In this document: positions 62,779 to 64,000 of the stretch, piece after piece
Position numbering within the stretch: the stretch's first letter is position 1
How the letters are laid out: every line of letters starts with the position of its first letter
Assembly: GCF_040149665.1 (NCBI RefSeq)
Contig: NZ_JBEFLP010000001.1
Span: 1,364,001 to 1,428,000, forward strand
Source: Sulfitobacter sp. HNIBRBA3233
GTDB taxonomy: Bacteria > Pseudomonadota > Alphaproteobacteria > Rhodobacterales > Rhodobacteraceae
DNA: 64,000 bases
Direction of reading: 5' to 3'
Notes under the pieces: model-generated
The model's input: only the letters and a program-made list of their open reading frames with translations
Databases searched by the model: none
What the model was told of the DNA's origin: nothing
Translations under genes and position numbers: made by a program

Positions 62779-63432
62779 TCACAGGGTGAAGGCGCGCTCT
62801 TTCGCGAACCCCGGCAGGATCGGTGCCGTCGCGTTGAAAGCGCGGCGCCAGCTGAAGTCTTCGCCACGCCTGTAGCCGACGCGCACTTCGCCCAGCTCGC
62901 CTTGCATGAAGAGCGCGGCAATCCGCCCCCCGTCCTTGACCTGCGCAAGCAGGCTGCCGGGGATCTGGCCGACGCCCCCTTGCAGGATGATCACGTCGTA
63001 GGGCCCGTGTTCGGCAGCCCCGGCGACAAGGTCACCGTGCTGCACGACGGCGTTGTCCGCACCGGCTTCGACAAGCGCCTCCTGCGCTTCCTGCGCAAGG
63101 CTCTCGTCCTGTTCAACTGCGATCACCGCCTCGGCCATGCGCGCGATGACGGCGGTGGAATACCCCATGCCACAACCGATATCGAGCACTAGCTCGTCGC
63201 CCTCGATGTTCAGCGCATCCAGCATCTTGGCAAGCGTGCGCGGCTCAAGCACCACACGCCCCTGCCCCAGTGCAAGGTTCTCCCCGACATAGGCCGCTTC
63301 GCGCTGCGCGGACGGAACGAAATCCTCGCGGGCGATACTCAGCATCGCATCGATGATGGGAAACTTGGTGACGTCCGACGGGCGCACTTGCGTGTCTACC
63401 ATCATCGTCCGGCGGGCGGCAAAGTCTGTCAT
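62779..63432 (-). CDS. pcm: Protein-L-isoaspartate O-methyltransferase family protein
   Basis: This 217-residue protein has REDFVPSAQREAAYVGENL (substrate segment) and the SAM-binding DIGCGMGYSTAVIARM, then AVEQDESLAQEA and VIILQGGVGQIPGSL. The fold and motifs fit PIMT, although the family's usual TGSGY/GxGSGY segments are slightly altered, so repair activity is likely but not certain. I start at ATG 63432. In Alphaproteobacteria it commonly lies just before tolC, as here. Promoter region lies in the 175 bp before tRNA-Cys. Confidence 0.88.
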   Translation of the reverse strand: MTDFAARRTMMVDTQVRPSDVTKFPIIDAMLSIAREDFVPSAQREAAYVGENLALGQGRVVLEPRTLAKMLDALNIEGDELVLDIGCGMGYSTAVIARMAEAVIAVEQDESLAQEAQEALVEAGADNAVVQHGDLVAGAAEHGPYDVIILQGGVGQIPGSLLAQVKDGGRIAALFMQGELGEVRVGYRRGEDFSWRRAFNATAPILPGFAKERAFTL

Positions 63433-63607
63433 GGGGATCAGCCTGTTCTGTCCAGAATCCTGTTTTCGCGAATGTGCCATATCCGGTCCGCAGCGGCAAC
63501 GGCAGTTGAACGGATCGGTTCATTTCGGCAACACCGGCCGAACGCCCGGCGCGCGCGATCTTCCCACTTGCGGTACCAGGATCAGCGGTCTATAGCGATG
63601 CCACTTC

Positions 63608-63681
63608 GGCGAGTTGGCGGAGTGGTTACGCAGCGGATTGCAAATCCGTGTACACCGGTTCGATTCCGGTACTCGCCTCCA
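63608..63681 (+). tRNA. tRNA-Cys (GCA anticodon)
   Basis: A complete cloverleaf is present: 7-bp acceptor stem GGCGAGT/ACTCGCC, D arm, anticodon arm GCGGA-TTGCAAA-TCCGT giving anticodon GCA, T arm ACCGG-TTCGATT-CCGGT, discriminator T and an encoded CCA at 63679-63681. It is class I with a short variable loop. The sequence after it is visibly AT-richer, making this a likely integration site. Confidence 0.96.
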
Positions 63682-63729
63682 CAATCTTTTCAATGACTTA
63701 GATAGCACTTGCCTGACGCGCAGGTTTTT

Positions 63730-63751
63730 CGTCTAAGCAGGCCGTCTAAGC
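63730..63751 (+). repeat. Direct repeat CGTCTAAGC (two copies, 13-bp period) downstream of tRNA-Cys
   Basis: CGTCTAAGC occurs at 63730-63738 and 63743-63751. The short spaced repeat, about 50 bp past the tRNA 3' end, is the kind of element that could be an integrase arm site, but nothing in the window proves this. The rest of 63682-63885 (204 bp) holds only a weak promoter-like TTGACT at 63840. Confidence 0.35.
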
Positions 63752-63885
63752 TTTCTCCGTTTGTTCCCACCGCGATCACTGGTAGTCGGCAGGTCGACAA
63801 TCACCATATGCTGGAACCGCATACAAAATATGCTAATGCTTGACTGAATCGTTTTTAGTGTAGAACATAGGCGGAACAAACGTTG

Positions 63886-64000
63886 GTGGTGCAGCGCGTT
63901 AGAGACCCGATCCATGACCTGATTGAGTTTGACACATCGGACCAACTGGAACGGGTAGTTTGGCAAATTGTGCAAAGCGCACCTTTCCAGCGACTTCGTC
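63886..64000 (+). CDS. HD-domain phosphohydrolase (COG1078/dNTPase-like), N-terminal fragment cut by the window edge
   Basis: The frame runs from GTG 63886 (alternatives TTG 63883, GTG 63889) past the right edge, with AGGCGGA about ten bases upstream. The visible residues VQRVRDPIHDLIEFDTSDQL and FQRLRR match the start of the HD-domain dNTP-triphosphohydrolase-like COG1078 family, whose members begin with a DPIHG-I-x-F segment followed by QRLRR. The metal-binding HD motif would lie further on, outside the window. Composition is lower in GC than the host genes. Confidence 0.75.
   Translation, partial: MVQRVRDPIHDLIEFDTSDQLERVVWQIVQSAPFQRLR

Noticed and set aside
1..64000. CRISPR arrays, insertion sequences and rRNA genes
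   Set aside because: I saw no regularly spaced repeats, transposase genes or rRNA-like sequence in the window.

Overview
The window is about 64 kb of GC-rich chromosome from an alphaproteobacterium, most likely a marine Rhodobacteraceae (Roseobacter group). I infer this from several gene types together: an L-carnitine degradation set with a fused carnitine dehydrogenase-thioesterase, a MttB-family methyltransferase, the alphaproteobacterial form of MetRS with an FSTS signature, DUF3572 and DUF983 proteins, a PutR-type Lrp regulator, and a pcm-tolC-PopZ-like gene order. No species call can be made from sequence reading alone.

Layout. 1-11.1 kb (minus strand): a biosynthetic operon reading PKS -> glycosyltransferase -> NRPS. 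The NRPS runs off the left edge. It starts with a formyltransferase domain and carries a luciferase-like monooxygenase inserted inside its adenylation domain. The PKS is a single module with KR placed before DH and a C-terminal thioesterase. 11.3-15.7 kb: surface-glycan genes (O-antigen ligase/polymerase-like protein, WecG/TagA/CpsF transferase, two GT2-type transferases). 15.8-17.4 kb: an H-NOX protein and a diguanylate cyclase, translationally coupled; the H-NOX has lost its heme ligand. 17.5-26 kb: MttB homologue, HAD phosphatase, DUF3572, a PleD-like cyclase with both receivers inactivated, an ECF sigma / membrane protein / periplasmic sensor cassette next to an EF-hand protein, DUF983, Nudix, and a DMT transporter. 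26.2-30.3 kb: carnitine catabolism (aldo/keto reductase, BKACE, lipocalin-like lipoprotein, CDH-TE). 30.5-35.5 kb: MFS, metG, DUF3237, SH3 protein, tRNA-Leu(UAA), TPR protein. 35.5-36.9 kb: an intact putR-type regulator beside a heavily decayed putA. 37-46.3 kb: rhomboid, GFA, suhB, oxidoreductase, metR/metF, thioesterase, DUF2235, and a solitary form-II CoxL-like protein. 46.6-63.4 kb: mostly housekeeping (valS, aminotransferases, MsbA-like ABC exporter, ygfZ, efp, cobQ, PopZ-like, tolC, pcm). 63.6 kb to the end: tRNA-Cys(GCA), followed by AT-richer sequence and the start of an HD-domain phosphohydrolase, which looks like the edge of an integrated island.

How the parts may work together. The PKS, glycosyltransferase and NRPS probably make one glycosylated hybrid metabolite, and the neighbouring glycan genes may place it at, or help build, the cell surface. 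The two diguanylate cyclases lie close by, but any link to the cluster is inference. The strongest items for a second look are the hybrid cluster, the heme-ligandless H-NOX, the putA relic, the receiver-dead PleD, and the tRNA-Cys boundary.
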